Source of the DNA: Maricaulis sp034670125
Lineage (GTDB): Bacteria; Pseudomonadota; Alphaproteobacteria; Caulobacterales; Maricaulaceae
NCBI RefSeq assembly: GCF_034670125.1
Contig: NZ_JAXMOC010000009.1
Span: 1-64,000 of the forward strand
Length of the DNA: 64,000 nucleotides
Direction: 5' to 3'
A program made the translations under genes and the position numbers. Positions 33,785-43,041 of the stretch are shown here, one piece after another; position 1 is the first letter of the stretch, and each line of letters opens with the position of its first letter. Under the pieces are notes generated by a model. The model did not search any database, was not told the origin of the DNA, and worked only from the letters and a program-made list of their open reading frames with translations.

Positions 33785-34621
33785 TCATTCGTCCCCGCCC
33801 AGTGCAACTTGCTGGGCACGGCCATAGCGGATCAGGGTGACGGAGCTGGAACGACGCTCCTGGTAGGACGGCGCCGGGGCCTCCGGCAGTTCACCACCGG
33901 ACACCAGTACCGGCGCTCCGGTATTGTCGGTCAGACTGCGCAGAACGAGCGCGATCTCGCCGCGGGCAACCGCGACAGACACGGCCCGCGCCTGGTCCGG
34001 CGTGAGCTCGAGCGTGGCGGTTTCACCGACCACGACATCATCATCGGCGTCACTGGAGAAAGACTGGTCGATCGCCAGCACACGGGCGTTCTCGACAATC
34101 GTGCGGGCAACAAAGGCCCGACCGGCCCCACGACGGCCCTCGGACTCTTCCTCGAAGGAAACGATCACATCAACGCGGTCATTGGGCAGGATAAAGCCAC
34201 CCGCCCCGGTTTCCGCGGAAATCGGGACAGCGACGGCCCGCATGCCGGGCGTCAGGACGGCAGCCATGAACCCGGCATCGCCGGGCTGTACCAGCCGGCG
34301 ACCGGTGATCGGCTCACCCTGGCTGATCGGTGCTCTCACAACCGAGCCGGCGAAGTCGGCGATCGTCTGCCCGCGGTTCTCAACCACATAACCCGGTGCC
34401 AGCGCTTCGTCCGGCCAGGCCTGCCAGTAAAAATCAGCCGCACCGATTCGCTCGCCGATTTCGACGTCGCGGCGTGCAGCAAGGATGCGCACAGCCGGCC
34501 TCTGCTCGACCTCGACGACTTGCGCGGATTCGTTGCTGGACATGGCTTGGCGAACAAAAAATGCCACGGCAACCGCGGCCAAGGCGGCGGCAGCAAGAAT
34601 GGCGATGCGGACGGCGTTCAT
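33785..34621 (-). CDS. cpaB: Flp pilus assembly protein CpaB/RcpC
   Basis: 278-aa protein with an N-terminal signal/anchor (AVRIAILAAAALAAVAVAFF), then an SAF domain (PAVRILAARRDVEIGERIGA and VVRAPISQGEPITGRRLV) and an RcpC-type domain (GMRAVAVPISAETGAGGFIL, PNDRVDVIVSFEEESEGRRG). It is periplasmic and secretin-associated. Start ATG 34621. It overlaps neither neighbour, with 8 bp to cpaC. Confidence 0.93.
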   Translation of the reverse strand: MNAVRIAILAAAALAAVAVAFFVRQAMSSNESAQVVEVEQRPAVRILAARRDVEIGERIGAADFYWQAWPDEALAPGYVVENRGQTIADFAGSVVRAPISQGEPITGRRLVQPGDAGFMAAVLTPGMRAVAVPISAETGAGGFILPNDRVDVIVSFEEESEGRRGAGRAFVARTIVENARVLAIDQSFSSDADDDVVVGETATLELTPDQARAVSVAVARGEIALVLRSLTDNTGAPVLVSGGELPEAPAPSYQERRSSSVTLIRYGRAQQVALGGDE

Positions 34622-34760
34622 CAGGCGTCTCGAACCTCTCAGGCACACGAATACGTATGCTAGGAGACGCTGAATTCCTCAAAGTCGCGTTAATGCTTCC
34701 GGGAGAATGCCGCCTAACCCGACCTTTTGTCAGGGCCACTAAAACGCGCATCAAATGCGT

Positions 34761-35258
34761 TTAAAATGCCGCCCAGAAGACGGTATTGGGCAGGCTCCAG
34801 AAAACACCCGCCGCGATGGCGATTCCGTAAGGAACCGGGGCATTTGCGCCAAGCGCGGTCCCCTCGACCCGGTCCGCCAGGGTCGGCAGTCGCGGTGCCA
34901 GCCAGCGCACCGCCAGGAGCAGGATCACCAATACCCCGCCGGCGAGCACGGTATGGATAAGAAATGCAAGGATTTCCGGCCAGCCAAACCAGAGTGCTGC
35001 CGCGGCGAACAGTTTGGCGTCGCCGCCGCCGATCCAGCCCGGTGCGAAAAGGGCGAAGCCGATCACCAGCGCGATGGCTCCACCCAGCAAATGATTGCCG
35101 GCCTCGCCCCAACCCAGGCCGGCCGCAAGTGCCGCGACCGGAAAGGTCAGGATGACCAACCCGCTCAGCCAGTTCGGTATGGTGAAACTGGTCGCGTCAT
35201 AGAAGGCGGCGGCCAGCATCAGCCCGGCCAGGACCAGTATCGTGATCTGCATCAGCAT
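34761..35258 (-). CDS. cpaA: prepilin peptidase CpaA/TadV
   Basis: 165-aa inner-membrane aspartic protease of family A24 (no N-terminal methylase domain). The catalytic aspartates lie in FYDATSFTIPNWLSG and in the GxGD-type motif GWIGGGDAKLFAAAALW. Four to six helices. It cleaves the Flp prepilin and TadE-type pseudopilins. It lies between pilA and cpaB on the minus strand. Confidence 0.93.
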   Translation of the reverse strand: MLMQITILVLAGLMLAAAFYDATSFTIPNWLSGLVILTFPVAALAAGLGWGEAGNHLLGGAIALVIGFALFAPGWIGGGDAKLFAAAALWFGWPEILAFLIHTVLAGGVLVILLLAVRWLAPRLPTLADRVEGTALGANAPVPYGIAIAAGVFWSLPNTVFWAAF

Positions 35259-35331
35259 GCGTGAAATCCCCGCTCATTCGTCGGGGCAGAGACTGACGTC
35301 GAAGACTTAATGAGCGGTTGGCAAAACGAAA

Positions 35332-35359
35332 CGGGGCCGCTCCGATTGGAGCGACCCCG
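35332..35359 (-). terminator. terminator/attenuator after the pilin gene
   Basis: CGGGGTCGCTCC and GGAGCGGCCCCG (minus strand) form a stem with a 4-nt loop (one mismatch), followed by TTTCGTTTT. It separates pilA from cpaA, which fits high pilin and low assembly-protein expression. Confidence 0.75.
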
Positions 35360-35385
35360 CCATTCGTGTCACATTTGACGGACGC

Positions 35386-35544
35386 TTAGAGCGCGCCGGC
35401 AACCGTGTTGAAGTTGTCGCTGACGCCCGTACCCAGGGCTGTCACGGCGCCGATAATGACAACGGCGATAAGGGCGGCAATCAGGCCGTACTCGATCGCG
35501 GTGGCGCCAGACTCGTCTTTGAAGAAGCGTGAAATCATTTTCAT
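35386..35544 (-). CDS. pilA: Flp/Fap-type pilin
   Basis: 52-aa prepilin: leader MKMISRFFKDESG cleaved before ATAIEYGLIAALIAVVIIGA, the E5-containing hydrophobic Flp motif, then a short C-terminus (VTALGTGVSDNFNTVAGAL). It is the major pilus subunit, processed by CpaA. Start ATG 35544 has GGGAG 8 nt upstream; ATG 35538 is an alternative. A long AT-rich leader (35545-35819) contains a degenerate CtrA-like site TTAA-N7-TATAA at 35658-35673. Confidence 0.94.
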   Translation of the reverse strand: MKMISRFFKDESGATAIEYGLIAALIAVVIIGAVTALGTGVSDNFNTVAGAL

Positions 35545-35819
35545 TGGTGTTACTCCCGTGTTTTTTTTCCCAACCATCAGGAGCCGATCCGTCCCGACCC
35601 CTCCTGAACGAGACCCAATAAACACGAGAAGGATTTCGACCGAGTAAAAATTCGTACTTAACAAAATCTATAAATGCGGCAACGTGCGCTATAGTTAATA
35701 CTTGGATAATCACACCCCTCATTGAAGAACTCAAATTTTGGCAGCTACGTTTAGAAAAGATTCAGACGCGCGCGCGAGGATGGCCATCACATTTTTCACT
35801 CGCGGCTCGGAGCCCTGCC

Positions 35820-36278
35820 ATGTTCAACCGGATTGCCACAGCCTTCACCCTGGCGATTGTTTGCGTCGCGTCTGCGGCGGCTCACGATCTCGCCGTTCCG
35901 GTCGAGCACGCCGAGGTGATCCGCTTGCCCGCCGAGGCATCTGCCATCGTGGTCGGCAATCCGTCCATCGCTGACGCCATGGTCCATGATGGTCGAACCC
36001 TCGTGGTGACCGGCCGCCTGCAGGGCCGTACCAATGTAATCGCGCTCGATCGCGTTGGTCGCATCATCTATGAACGCGACATTGTCGTCTCCAATCCGGT
36101 CGAAGGCCAGGTCGCCCTGTTCCGCGGCCCGAACCAGAGCACGCTGTCGTGCGGCGCGGTGTGCGACGAGATCCCGCGGGTCGGCGGTGATGCGACCCGA
36201 ACCGAAGTCCTCACCGACCAGCAAGGCGCCCGCCTGGCGACCGTCGACGCCGCGATGGCCGGTGACGCACCACAATAA
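35820..36278 (+). CDS. pilus-formation N-terminal-domain protein
   Basis: 152-aa exported protein: signal peptide MFNRIATAFTLAIVCVASAA, then a domain equivalent to the N-terminal region of CpaC (LAVPVEHAEVIRLPAEASAI, VVGNPSIADAMVHDGRTLVV, TGRLQGRTNVIALDRVGRII). It stops before any secretin domain. A short C-terminal tail has two cysteines in LSCGAVCDEIP. It may bind the secretin or its peptidoglycan environment. Divergent from pilA; first of three plus-strand pilus genes. Confidence 0.85.
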   Translation: MFNRIATAFTLAIVCVASAAAHDLAVPVEHAEVIRLPAEASAIVVGNPSIADAMVHDGRTLVVTGRLQGRTNVIALDRVGRIIYERDIVVSNPVEGQVALFRGPNQSTLSCGAVCDEIPRVGGDATRTEVLTDQQGARLATVDAAMAGDAPQ

Positions 36279-36334
36279 ACGGCACCACACTCAACCGGGC
36301 CCGGGCATTGCGGGCACCTGAAGGGCACTCCGCC

Positions 36335-36892
36335 ATGACCCCCGCGTCAGACACGGCATCCACGAACCGGCCTGCATCCCGCATCGCGCGCTTCGCGCGG
36401 GCGCAGTCCGGCGCGACCGCGGTCGAGTTCGCGATGATCGGCGCGCCGTTTTTCCTGCTGCTGTTCGCGATGATCGAAATTGCCGCCGTCTTCTTCACCA
36501 GCACAGTGCTGGAGAACGCCGTTCTGGAATCAGCGCGAAAGATCCGCACCGGCGAGGCCCAGACCGGTGGCATGTCCCAGGCCGGCTTTCGCCAGGAAGT
36601 CTGTTCGCTGATCGAAGCGGTCGCCAATTGCGACAATCTGGAGATCGACGTCCAGGTGTTTGAGGACTTCGACACTGTCGATCAGTCCAGCCCGATCCAG
36701 GAAGACGGAACCATCGATACCGACGAGTTTGGCTGGCAGCCCGGCGATGCCGGTGACATCGTGCTGGTCCGTGTCTTCTACCGCTGGTCCTTGATGACCC
36801 CGAATTTCGGTGGCGCCCTGTCCAACATGGAGCACAACCAGCGCCTGATCACCTCGGCGACGGTTTTCCGCAACGAGCCGTTCGATGACTGA
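36335..36892 (+). CDS. tadE: TadE-family pseudopilin
   Basis: 185-aa protein with a Flp-like N-terminus: FARAQSGATAVEFAMIGAPF followed by a hydrophobic helix (FLLLFAMIEIAAVFFTSTVL) and a periplasmic domain with cysteines (EVCSLIEAVANCDNLEIDVQ). Likely cut by CpaA after the glycine in QSG. Start ATG 36335; the earlier in-frame starts are not preceded by a ribosome site. It overlaps the next gene by 8 bp. Confidence 0.88.
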   Translation: MTPASDTASTNRPASRIARFARAQSGATAVEFAMIGAPFFLLLFAMIEIAAVFFTSTVLENAVLESARKIRTGEAQTGGMSQAGFRQEVCSLIEAVANCDNLEIDVQVFEDFDTVDQSSPIQEDGTIDTDEFGWQPGDAGDIVLVRVFYRWSLMTPNFGGALSNMEHNQRLITSATVFRNEPFDD

Positions 36893-37448
36893 ATTCATCA
36901 CCCGCTTCATACGCAGCGTCCTGCCCGACGCCCTTGGCCGCCTCTGCCGTGACCGGCGCGGTGTGTCTGCCGTGGAGTTCGCCTTGATCGCGCCCTTCAT
37001 GATCCTGCTTTATCTGGGCTCGGTCGAGATCAGCCTTGCGCTGTCGATCGACCGCAAGATCACTTCGGTGTCCAGCGCCCTTGCCGACCTTGTGGCCCAG
37101 GACGACGTCGTCACCGATGACGAGATGCGTGACATCCTCAATGCCGGCTCGGTGATCGTTGCCCCGTTCGATCCGGTCCCGCTGGAGATCCGGATCACCT
37201 CCATCCTCATGGACGCGGCCGGCGAGGTCGAGGTTCAATGGTCGGACGCTGACGGCATGTCGCCCTATGCCGAAGGCAGTGCCCTGGCAGTCCCTGCCGG
37301 GGTCCTGCAGCCCAATCGCTCGGTGATCATGGTCGAGGTCGAGTATCGCTATGAGACCATGTTCGGCGAGCTGGGCGTCAATCACTTCGATATTTCCGAA
37401 ATCTTCTACCTGCGGCCACGACGCTCGATCGTGGTGTCACGCAGCTAG
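36885..37448 (+). CDS. TadE/TadF-like pseudopilin
   Basis: 187-aa second pseudopilin: DRRGVSAVEFALIAPFMILL then YLGSVEISLALSIDRKITSV, with a periplasmic domain ending in an unusual basic tail (RPRRSIVVSRS). Same architecture as its upstream partner; translation is coupled by overlap. Probably TadF-like. No TadG with a von Willebrand domain is present in the window. Confidence 0.85.
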   Translation: MTEFITRFIRSVLPDALGRLCRDRRGVSAVEFALIAPFMILLYLGSVEISLALSIDRKITSVSSALADLVAQDDVVTDDEMRDILNAGSVIVAPFDPVPLEIRITSILMDAAGEVEVQWSDADGMSPYAEGSALAVPAGVLQPNRSVIMVEVEYRYETMFGELGVNHFDISEIFYLRPRRSIVVSRS

Positions 37449-38245
37449 CCGAACAGTGCGTTGATCCGGGCCGGCAGCTCGCCGGAGCCAAGGGTGCGTC
37501 CGTCCAGCTCGACAACCGGTACCGCGCCGAACGCGGCATTGGTGACAAATACCGCCTCGGCACCCTCCAGCACATCCAGTCCGAATGCCCCGGTCTCGAC
37601 CGGCATCGAGTCCAGTATCTCGGCGCGCACCGTTCCGGCCAACACACCGCAGGCCGTCGCCGGCGTGTAGACCTCACCGCCGATCAGCCAGAACAGGTTG
37701 GCGCAATCGCAACCGGATACATTGCCGCGCGTGTCCAGCAACAAGGCCATGTCCGCGCCCTGCCCGCGCGCTTGCCGACGGGCCTGGATATTGTCCATGT
37801 AAGAGAGCGTCTTGTGACGCGCGGCCACACTCGCCGGCGAGCGCCGGATCTCGCTCAGCGCCAAGCGGATCGAAGCAGGAGGTTGCGACCGGGGCGCGGC
37901 AGTCAGGGTCAGCGACGGGACCAACCCGTCCGCCCGCTCCAACCCGCGCAATCCTGGCCCGGCGGTCAGGGTAAGGCGCACGATGGCGTCCTTCAGCGCA
38001 TTGCGAGCCACCAGTTCTGCGACCAGCTTGGCAATGCTGTCGCTATCGCGTGGCCCCGGCAGGCCCAGCTCGGCGGCGCTACGGGTCAGTCTTGCCATGT
38101 GGCGATCCAGCCGGACGACCTTGCCCTTGATGACATGCATGGTCTCGAACAGCCCGTCGCCCAGAAGGACGCCGCGATCAGCCAGCGCCCAGCCGGTCTG
38201 GCCGGTTTCCAGCCAGTCCCCGTCCTTGAAGACAATGCCCGTCAT
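37445..38245 (-). CDS. pabC: aminodeoxychorismate lyase (class IV aminotransferase)
   Basis: 266-aa PLP enzyme that converts aminodeoxychorismate to p-aminobenzoate for folate. The class IV fold is seen in RGVLLGDGLFETMHVIKGKV, the PLP lysine in ARHKTLSYMDNIQARRQA, and the C-terminal MALLLDTRGNVSGCDCANLF. It overlaps the downstream end of pabB by 4 nt, which favours PabC over branched-chain or D-amino-acid aminotransferase. Confidence 0.88.
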   Translation of the reverse strand: MTGIVFKDGDWLETGQTGWALADRGVLLGDGLFETMHVIKGKVVRLDRHMARLTRSAAELGLPGPRDSDSIAKLVAELVARNALKDAIVRLTLTAGPGLRGLERADGLVPSLTLTAAPRSQPPASIRLALSEIRRSPASVAARHKTLSYMDNIQARRQARGQGADMALLLDTRGNVSGCDCANLFWLIGGEVYTPATACGVLAGTVRAEILDSMPVETGAFGLDVLEGAEAVFVTNAAFGAVPVVELDGRTLGSGELPARINALFG

Positions 38246-39537
38246 CGCTCCTCAGCTCCCAATGCCCGCCGCAGGGCAGACACCTTGGTCAGTGTTTCCT
38301 CATACTCGGACACCGGATCGCTGTCGGCGACGATGCCGCCACCGGATCGCAGGCTTGCCCGCCAGCACCCGCCACCGGTCTCCCGGCGCAGGGCCGCGGT
38401 CCGGATCATGACGTTGAGGTCCATATCGCCGCTGTCGCAATCGATCCAGCCCAGCGCACCGCAATAGGCGCCGCGCGGCTCACCCTCGAGTTCGGAAATG
38501 ATTTCCATCGCCCGCACCTTGGGTGCACCGGTGATCGAGCCGGGCGGGAAGCTGGCGGCCAGCAGGTCCAGGACATCATGGCCGTCGGCCAGATCGCCTT
38601 CGACCACCGAGACAAGATGATGGACATTGGCGTAGGTCTCGATGTCACACAGCACCGGCACCCGGACCGAGCCGGGACGGCAGACCCGCGACAGGTCATT
38701 GCGCATCAGATCGACGATCATCAGGTTCTCGGCCCGGTCCTTGGCGCTGGCGGACAGTTCCACCGCCAGTTGCCGGTCCTCGACCGGGTCGGCGGCCCGC
38801 CGCCGGGTGCCCTTGATTGGCCGCGCCTCGACCCGTCCGCCATCAACCCGCAAGAAGCGCTCGGGCGAATTGGTCAGTACGATCCGGTCGGGGTCCAGAC
38901 ACAGATAGGCAGCGTGCGGCGCCGGCGAATTGGCGCACAATCTCCGGAATACCTGCCACGGCGTCCCCGCCGGATCGAGGCAGACATCGAACGCCTGTGA
39001 CAGGTTCACCTGGAACACATCACCAGCGTGCACATAATCGCGGGCCTTGCGGGCCGCTGCGAGATAAGTGTCCTGACTCCAGCGTGCCGACCAGCTGGCG
39101 GTTCCCGCCGCATCGATCGGATCGGTCGGGTCGGCGAGCGCCTCGATTGCGTCTGCCAGTTTTCCGGCTGCGTCCCGACAGCGCCCGCGTATGACGAGCG
39201 TGCCCGCCGCCTGGTCGAACTCGGCCCAGGCCGGATAATGCGCCATCGCGAGCGGTGGCCAACGCGGATCGAGATGCGGCAGGCGCTCGAAGGCGGCGGC
39301 CAGGTCGTATCCCAGCAGACCGGCCCACATGCCGCCCTCCTGCCGGGCGGCGGCCGCAAACCGGTCAAACCCGGCCCGACCCTCGCCGCTCAGGACATGG
39401 TCCGGGTCGACAAACATCCGGGCCCGTCGCTGCCGGCCATCATGCAGGAGCAGCGCCTGCGCCTGATCACTCCACGGGGCAAACACCGCGACCGGATCAC
39501 GCCAGGCCAGGAAAATCTCGTGTCGAGAGACCGTCAT
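38242..39537 (-). CDS. pabB: aminodeoxychorismate synthase component I
   Basis: 431-aa chorismate-utilising enzyme. The C-terminal domain has RPIKGTRRRAADP (the PIKGT lysine typical of PabB), NLMIVDLMRNDLSRVCRPGS, FPPGSITGAPKVRAMEIISE and AYCGALGWIDCDSGDMDLNV. It makes 4-amino-4-deoxychorismate with a glutamine amidotransferase (PabA, not in the window). Start ATG 39537 (MTVSRHEIFLAW); ATG 39567 is possible. It is operonic with pabC. Confidence 0.92.
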   Translation of the reverse strand: MTVSRHEIFLAWRDPVAVFAPWSDQAQALLLHDGRQRRARMFVDPDHVLSGEGRAGFDRFAAAARQEGGMWAGLLGYDLAAAFERLPHLDPRWPPLAMAHYPAWAEFDQAAGTLVIRGRCRDAAGKLADAIEALADPTDPIDAAGTASWSARWSQDTYLAAARKARDYVHAGDVFQVNLSQAFDVCLDPAGTPWQVFRRLCANSPAPHAAYLCLDPDRIVLTNSPERFLRVDGGRVEARPIKGTRRRAADPVEDRQLAVELSASAKDRAENLMIVDLMRNDLSRVCRPGSVRVPVLCDIETYANVHHLVSVVEGDLADGHDVLDLLAASFPPGSITGAPKVRAMEIISELEGEPRGAYCGALGWIDCDSGDMDLNVMIRTAALRRETGGGCWRASLRSGGGIVADSDPVSEYEETLTKVSALRRALGAEER

Positions 39538-39551
39538 CGGCCGTGCCCGGC

Positions 39552-40322
<771 letters not shown>

Positions 40323-40416
40323 ATGTCGGAGGTACGCAATCGCAGGCAGGGCGGCAAGGGAGGCCGCCGACAATTTGCCATGCGACCAGAATGTCCCGCC
40401 ACTGGATCAGCGCGTA

Positions 40417-41049
40417 TCAACCCGCCTCCGGTTCGCGCAAATCATCTAACACACGTCGATAGTAGCTGATCAAAAAACGCTCTTGGGAAGCCAGTTCGGT
40501 GAAACCGATCTGCGTGAAGCGCAGGCTGGGGAGCAATGGCTGGGCGTGCATTACCTGAGGCCCCGCAAAAAGGAGTTCCACGATCTGGCGCCAGGTCGAT
40601 TCGACACCGTAAGCCTGCATGTCATAGACCCGCGCCACCGCGGCGACGCGCTCATAGGGCAGGACATCCAATCGGCCGTGCTGTTGGGCGTGCTCCCAGG
40701 CGAAACGCGATAGGCCGGGCGGATTGACCCCACGAAACATCAGCATCATGAGATCATCAAACACCACACCTTCGGCCAGCTCCGGCGAGCTCTCGATCTC
40801 GGCCAGCCGCGCGCCAATGCGCTCGACCACCTCCTCGTGATAATCAACGACCGCTTCCAACGCCTCGATATTGGCTTCGATCTCGGCCACCACACGCCCC
40901 ATCGCGGCCTCCGCCGCGCGCCGGTCGGCGACATCCTCGCGCCATTCATTGACGATGAAACCGAGCACGACCGCAAAGACGATCAGCGTGCCCTCAACAA
41001 AAGCCCGGCCGAACCAGGAGGGGAGAGAAGGCGTGCTGGCGGTCGACAT
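40417..41049 (-). CDS. single-pass membrane protein, unknown
   Basis: 210-aa protein with one N-terminal helix (AFVEGTLIVFAVVLGFIVNE) followed by WREDVADRR and a long helical, likely coiled region (AAMGRVVAEIEANIEALEAV, VDYHEEVVERIGARLAEIES). The N-in anchor then WRE layout resembles the DUF6090-type hypotheticals found in marine bacteria. The start at ATG 41049 begins MSTASTPSLPSWFGR; 41073 is an alternative. Function unknown. Confidence 0.78.
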   Translation of the reverse strand: MSTASTPSLPSWFGRAFVEGTLIVFAVVLGFIVNEWREDVADRRAAEAAMGRVVAEIEANIEALEAVVDYHEEVVERIGARLAEIESSPELAEGVVFDDLMMLMFRGVNPPGLSRFAWEHAQQHGRLDVLPYERVAAVARVYDMQAYGVESTWRQIVELLFAGPQVMHAQPLLPSLRFTQIGFTELASQERFLISYYRRVLDDLREPEAG

Positions 41050-41192
41050 GCGCGGGTTCCGGTATTGTTTCAAACGAGACTATGCAGAATTGCCGCCGGA
41101 CAACAACAGGACGCGTGCGTGGTGCGTCCCTCTGTTTATGACGGTGAGCGCCGGGCCGGCGCCTTGAATATTCGCGCCCGGCGCGGAAACAT

Positions 41193-41323
41193 CCATAGAT
41201 CGCTTGTCAGCCAGCAGGCCGCATCCGCTTCTTGAGGTCAAGGGCGCCGCAGGCGCCGCTCCGCGGGCATGCCCCTTGAGCTCAAGAAGCGGATGCGGCG
41301 AACTCTCGGCAAGCGGTTTATGG
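41193..41323 (-). repeat. 131-bp palindromic element, copy A
   Basis: Ends are imperfect terminal inverted repeats (CCATAGATCGCTTG at 41193; complement of the right end CCATAAACCGCTTG, to 41323). Inside, 27-nt arms 41218-41244 and 41273-41299 pair at 26 of 27 positions, and the loop holds a smaller hairpin GGCGCC-TGC-GGCGCC (41243-41257). A related copy lies at 48599-48728 on the other strand. No ORF inside. Confidence 0.88.
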
Positions 41324-41407
41324 GCAGGTGTGCGCCAAGGCGCTGGATTTTAACCCCAAAACCAGCCCCGTTTTCCTCCCCATGACATGGGGACGAAAAA
41401 CACACCC

Positions 41408-42874
41408 CTACCGGAACGGCGGCTCGTCGAAACTCCGTAACTTGCGTGAATGCAAGGCCTCGCCCTCGTCGCGCTTCAGGATCTCGATGGTCTCGATCCC
41501 GGCGGCCAGGTGTTCGGATACCGAGCGCTGGTAGAAGAGGTTGGCGGCGCCCGGCAGTTTCAGCTCACCGTGCAGCGGCTTGTCGGAGACGCAGAGCAGC
41601 GTGCCATACGGAACGCGCAGGCGCAGGCCGTTGGCAGCGATGGTGGCGGATTCCATGTCAACGGCGATGGCCCGGGACTGGTTGATGCGTCTCGCTTGTG
41701 CGGCGTAGCGCAGCTCCCAGTTCCGGTCGGCATAAGTTGCAACCGTGCCGGTGCGCAGCCGCGCTTTCAGCGCTTCGCGATTATCGCCGGAGACCGAGGC
41801 AACGCCCTGTTCCAGGGCGATCTGGATCTCGGCGATCGGCGGGATCGGGACTTCCAGCGGCAGGTCCTCGTCCAGCACCGCGTCATAGCGCAGATAGGCG
41901 TGGGCGAGCACGTAATCCCCAAGGCGCTGCGAGTGACGCAGCCCGCCGCAATGACCGATCATCAGCCAGCATTGCGGACGCAGCACAGCGAGATGGTCGG
42001 TGATCGTCTTGGCATTCGACGGACCGACGCCGATATTCACCAGCGTGATGCCACGACCGCCCGGGGCGATCAGGTGATAGGCCGGCATCTGGAAGCGGCG
42101 CCAGGGCGCGCCTTCGACCACGGCATGGGCGTTTGGCGTCGACGCATCAACACGCACATTGCCCGCCGCCGAGAAGGCTTCGTAGTGATTGTCTTCCTTC
42201 AGCTGGCGGATTGCCCAGGCGGTGAAGGCATCGACATAGCGGTGGTAGTTTGTGAACAGGATGAATTGCTGCGTGTCTTCATAGGGCGTGCCGGTGTAGT
42301 GGCGCAGCCGTTGCAGCGAATAATCGACCCGCGGCGCCTCGAACAGGGAGAGCGGCTTGACCGCTTCCTGCTGCATCACCTTGAGCCCGTTGGGCAGGTC
42401 GTCATTGACCTTGGACAGGTCGGCATAGGGGAAATGACGGACCAGATCAGCCGGCGAGGCCGCGTCCATGTCCAGGTCATCGGCGCCGTCGAGCACATAG
42501 GAGAAGGGGATTTCCGTTTCTGACGGCCCGGTCTCGATGGTGATCTCGTACTGGTCGGCCAGCAGGGTCAGCTGCTCGATCAAATAATCGGCGAACAGTT
42601 CGGGGTGGGTGATGGTGGAGGCATAAAGCCCGGTATCGGTGAATTTGCCGAAGGCGCGACTGACCGGTGGCGGCGGGCCGTCCGGCTCATAGGTCACGCG
42701 CAGCTCAGGATAAACGAAAGCCCCCGACTTTCGCGTCGCTTCTGTCGGCGGCGGTCCGCCATCAAGAAAGCTTTTCAACGCGGTCTGGAGGCGTTCAACG
42801 GACGTCTGGTAGAGCGCTTCGAGTTGCTCCACCGCTTCAGCGGGTGTCTTTGCGACCTTATAGTCTTTTTTCAT
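41408..42874 (-). CDS. amn: AMP nucleosidase
   Basis: 488-aa enzyme that splits AMP into adenine and ribose-5-phosphate, a purine-salvage or energy-charge valve. Length matches E. coli Amn (484). An N-terminal family-specific domain (EAVEQLEALYQTSVERLQTA) precedes the phosphorylase-like C-terminal domain, with VNIGVGPSNAKTITDHLAVL, MIGHCGGLRHSQRLGDYVLA, and AIAVDMESATIAANGLRLRV (the ribose-binding M-E-S). Start ATG 42874 (MKKDYKVAKTPAEA) chosen; 42886 would add four residues. Confidence 0.94.
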   Translation of the reverse strand: MKKDYKVAKTPAEAVEQLEALYQTSVERLQTALKSFLDGGPPPTEATRKSGAFVYPELRVTYEPDGPPPPVSRAFGKFTDTGLYASTITHPELFADYLIEQLTLLADQYEITIETGPSETEIPFSYVLDGADDLDMDAASPADLVRHFPYADLSKVNDDLPNGLKVMQQEAVKPLSLFEAPRVDYSLQRLRHYTGTPYEDTQQFILFTNYHRYVDAFTAWAIRQLKEDNHYEAFSAAGNVRVDASTPNAHAVVEGAPWRRFQMPAYHLIAPGGRGITLVNIGVGPSNAKTITDHLAVLRPQCWLMIGHCGGLRHSQRLGDYVLAHAYLRYDAVLDEDLPLEVPIPPIAEIQIALEQGVASVSGDNREALKARLRTGTVATYADRNWELRYAAQARRINQSRAIAVDMESATIAANGLRLRVPYGTLLCVSDKPLHGELKLPGAANLFYQRSVSEHLAAGIETIEILKRDEGEALHSRKLRSFDEPPFR

Positions 42875-43041
42875 CGCCGCTCTCATGCCTGATTTTGCGC
42901 TCCGGATAAAGGGCAAACCCGCTTCCCGGAATTGCAGGCTGCCAAAACTCCATGACAATCGTAATCAGTGATTGGCCTTGCGGCGCCAAGCGGATATGCA
43001 CGCGCGTTGCCCGGCAACGGCACCAGACTGGAGAATTCAAC

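Noticed and set aside
41371..41400. Terminator for amn (CCCCATG-A-CATGGGG hairpin)
   Set aside because: Good stem but no T-run downstream on the minus strand; left as a plain palindrome.
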